This document shows positions 14,793-15,174 of a DNA stretch of 15,174 bases, in pieces; within the stretch, counting starts at the first letter, position 1; each line of letters begins with the position of its first letter. The notes below the pieces were generated by a model. The model was not told the DNA's origin, did not search any database, and was given only the letters and a program-made list of their open reading frames with translations. Source of the DNA: Bacteroides sp. CAG:1060 (lineage in GTDB: Bacteria; Bacteroidota; Bacteroidia; Bacteroidales; UBA932). The stretch is from positions 15,790 through 30,963 of the forward strand of contig HF986301.1 of NCBI GenBank assembly GCA_000432655.1, written 5' to 3'. Both the position numbers and the translations under genes were made by a program.

Positions 14793-15174
14793 GGTTCCTT
14801 TTGCTCCTTCTCAGCAACTCCATCGTACTGGAATGCCTTCCGGCAGAAGACTCGCTCCCCTGACGATTTATAATGGCCGCATATTCAGTGGCCGGCATAT
14901 CAACATCCATGAAGTTACGAGGGTTTTTCCTGTCTCCCTTGTATATCACTTCATAGTGAAGATGATAGCCGGTAGATTTTCCGGTATTCCCCACTGTACC
15001 TATCTTCTCCCCTCTTGCAACCTTCATTCCTTCCGCGACCTCAATGGTGTTAAGATGGGCATAGCGGGTCTTGTATCCATATCCGTGGTCCACGACAATC
15101 TCATTGCCATACCCTCTGAACTGATATGCCACCTTCTCTACCACGCCGTCTCCGGTAACATATACGGCGGGGCC
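14785..15174 (-). CDS. M23-family peptidase, C-terminal part (N-terminus outside window)
   Basis: The reading frame is open to the window edge. The visible 129 residues are the end of an M23 domain and a short tail. GPAVYVTGDGVV at the edge matches the start of the second part of the domain. YAHLN and HLHYE give the second and third catalytic motifs. The HxxxD motif must lie beyond the edge, so activity cannot be judged. The domain resembles that of the next gene (HLHYE in both), which suggests tandem duplication. The tail is rich in arginine and serine. It overlaps the next peptidase gene by 8 bp. Confidence 0.9.
   Translation of the reverse strand, partial: GPAVYVTGDGVVEKVAYQFRGYGNEIVVDHGYGYKTRYAHLNTIEVAEGMKVARGEKIGTVGNTGKSTGYHLHYEVIYKGDRKNPRNFMDVDMPATEYAAIINRQGSESSAGRHSSTMELLRRSKRNHE

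Overview
The window reads as a chromosomal core region of a Bacteroidota genome, most likely order Bacteroidales. Three things point there. Promoters have the Bacteroidota -7 form (TAnnTTTG). Shine-Dalgarno sequences are mostly weak or absent. The gene neighbourhoods (a small membrane protein before mutL, an RseC-family gene before rnfBCDGEA, a small MerR protein beside M23 peptidases) are of the kind seen in that phylum. Species cannot be told from this sequence. No phage, transposon or CRISPR array was seen.

Layout, left to right. Positions 1-53 hold the 3' part of a plus-strand CAU-anticodon tRNA, followed by a hairpin terminator. Every protein gene lies on the minus strand, so transcription runs right to left. 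117-1580 is a stand-alone DUF234-type AAA ATPase with a PD-(D/E)XK-like C-terminus; its promoter -7 box sits inside a 15-bp inverted repeat. 1708-5117 is a tight four-gene unit: small membrane protein, mutL, rhomboid protease, tsaC. It starts at a -7 box so close to the ATG that the mRNA may be leaderless. A GC-rich terminator at 5164-5206 separates it from the long unit upstream.

5226-13449 appears to be one ~8.2 kb transcription unit: coiled-coil C4 zinc-ribbon protein, dnaB, rseC family, rnfB, rnfC, rnfD, rnfG, rnfE, rnfA, and a small outer-membrane beta-barrel. Gaps are at most 17 bp and several genes overlap. It encodes the whole six-subunit Rnf complex, which couples ferredoxin:NAD+ electron transfer to ion pumping, with an RseC-like partner at its head and a barrel at its tail. 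The replicative helicase and zinc-ribbon genes are first in line, so replication and membrane energetics seem to share a promoter (-7 box at 13485-13492).

13516-15174 holds a minimal MerR-family regulator and two tandem membrane/envelope M23 peptidases, the upstream one cut by the window edge; the two peptidase genes overlap by 8 bp.

Most of the content is conserved housekeeping. The points most worth a second look are the dnaB-Rnf linkage, the orphan barrel ending the Rnf unit, the inverted repeat bracketing the ATPase promoter, the possible leaderless start before mutL, the apparent lack of the MutL endonuclease motif, and the swapped T-loop pair of the tRNA.
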